From Amphimedon queenslandica (taxonomy: Eukaryota > Porifera > Demospongiae > Haplosclerida > Niphatidae), in NCBI RefSeq assembly GCF_000090795.2, contig NW_003546477.1, positions 117,260 to 140,147 of the forward strand: 22,888 bases of DNA, in the 5' to 3' direction. Shown piece after piece: positions 22,595 to 22,888 of this stretch. The translations under genes and the position numbers were made by a program. Numbering within the stretch: the stretch's first letter is position 1; every line of letters starts with the position of its first letter. The notes under the pieces are model-generated. The model did not search any database, had not been told where the DNA came from, and worked only from the letters and a program-made list of their open reading frames with translations.

Positions 22595-22888
22595 TTTATT
22601 ATAATTTTTAATTGGTTTTCACTCACTATATAATTATTAAATCTAGTTATTGATTTTTATGATGGAATCATTATACGTTTATTACAGTTTTTTAATATTT
22701 AATTTTACTGATATCAATTTACTATGAAACTATGAATGAACAAACTGAACCAACTAACCATACACTTGCTCTCTTAAACCTTGTTCAAAATTTACATGTT
22801 CTATTTTTACATTTCACCATTCCATTATACAGTATTTCTGGTACAATGGAAGTATTGTGAACAAGGTATTTGATGTCATTTATCATTG
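22595..22888 (+). other. 3' flank of the ABCB gene
   Basis: AT-rich sequence after the stop codon. ATTAAA at 22636-22641 is the nearest plausible poly(A) signal, about 42 nt past the stop. No further gene is visible to the window edge. Confidence 0.5.

Overview
The window is eukaryotic, almost certainly from an invertebrate animal with a compact, AT-rich genome. It has short introns with GT/AG borders, genes packed close together, an intact P-glycoprotein-type ABC transporter, and glycosyltransferases of the animal chondroitin-synthase family. Introns and spacers carry many copies of the palindromic hexamer TACATG and long CT/GA runs. I favour a demosponge (Amphimedon-like), but that is a judgement from genome style and was not tested by any search.

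Layout. Positions 1-12045 hold three tandem paralogous genes on the minus strand (called A, B and C here, from left to right). All share one gene model: exon 1 encodes a signal-anchor, exon 2 a GT31-like N-terminal glycosyltransferase domain, and exon 3 the GT7-like GalNAc-transferase domain. Every intron is in phase 0. Gene A (3519 to 2313, minus) runs off the left edge before its exon 3. Gene B (7020 to 3896, minus) and gene C (12045 to 7699, minus) are complete and predict 720 and 767 residues. In all three the acidic metal-binding triplet of the GT31-like domain is degenerate, whereas in B and C the GT7 domain keeps its DVD and WGGED motifs. This resembles chondroitin polymerizing factor (CHPF) more than a fully bifunctional chondroitin synthase.

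Positions 12411-22594 on the plus strand hold one 19-exon gene for a full-length ABCB transporter of 1428 residues (TMD1-NBD1-linker-TMD2-NBD2) with complete ATPase motifs in both halves. I assembled it exon by exon, and every exon junction keeps frame. It is head-to-head with gene C across a 365-bp spacer that probably holds a bidirectional promoter.

The rest is repeats: a ~178-bp tandem family at the left edge that reappears inverted in ABC intron 15; a related ~186-bp family in ABC introns 9 and 17, in opposite orientations; 17-bp and 61-bp minisatellites; a 115-bp mariner-like MITE; a fold-back element; and CT microsatellites that repeatedly form the polypyrimidine tract of 3' splice sites. 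The glycosyltransferases should act together in the Golgi lumen on a glycosaminoglycan-like chain. The transporter should act in a membrane on hydrophobic substrates. I see no direct functional link between them beyond the shared spacer.
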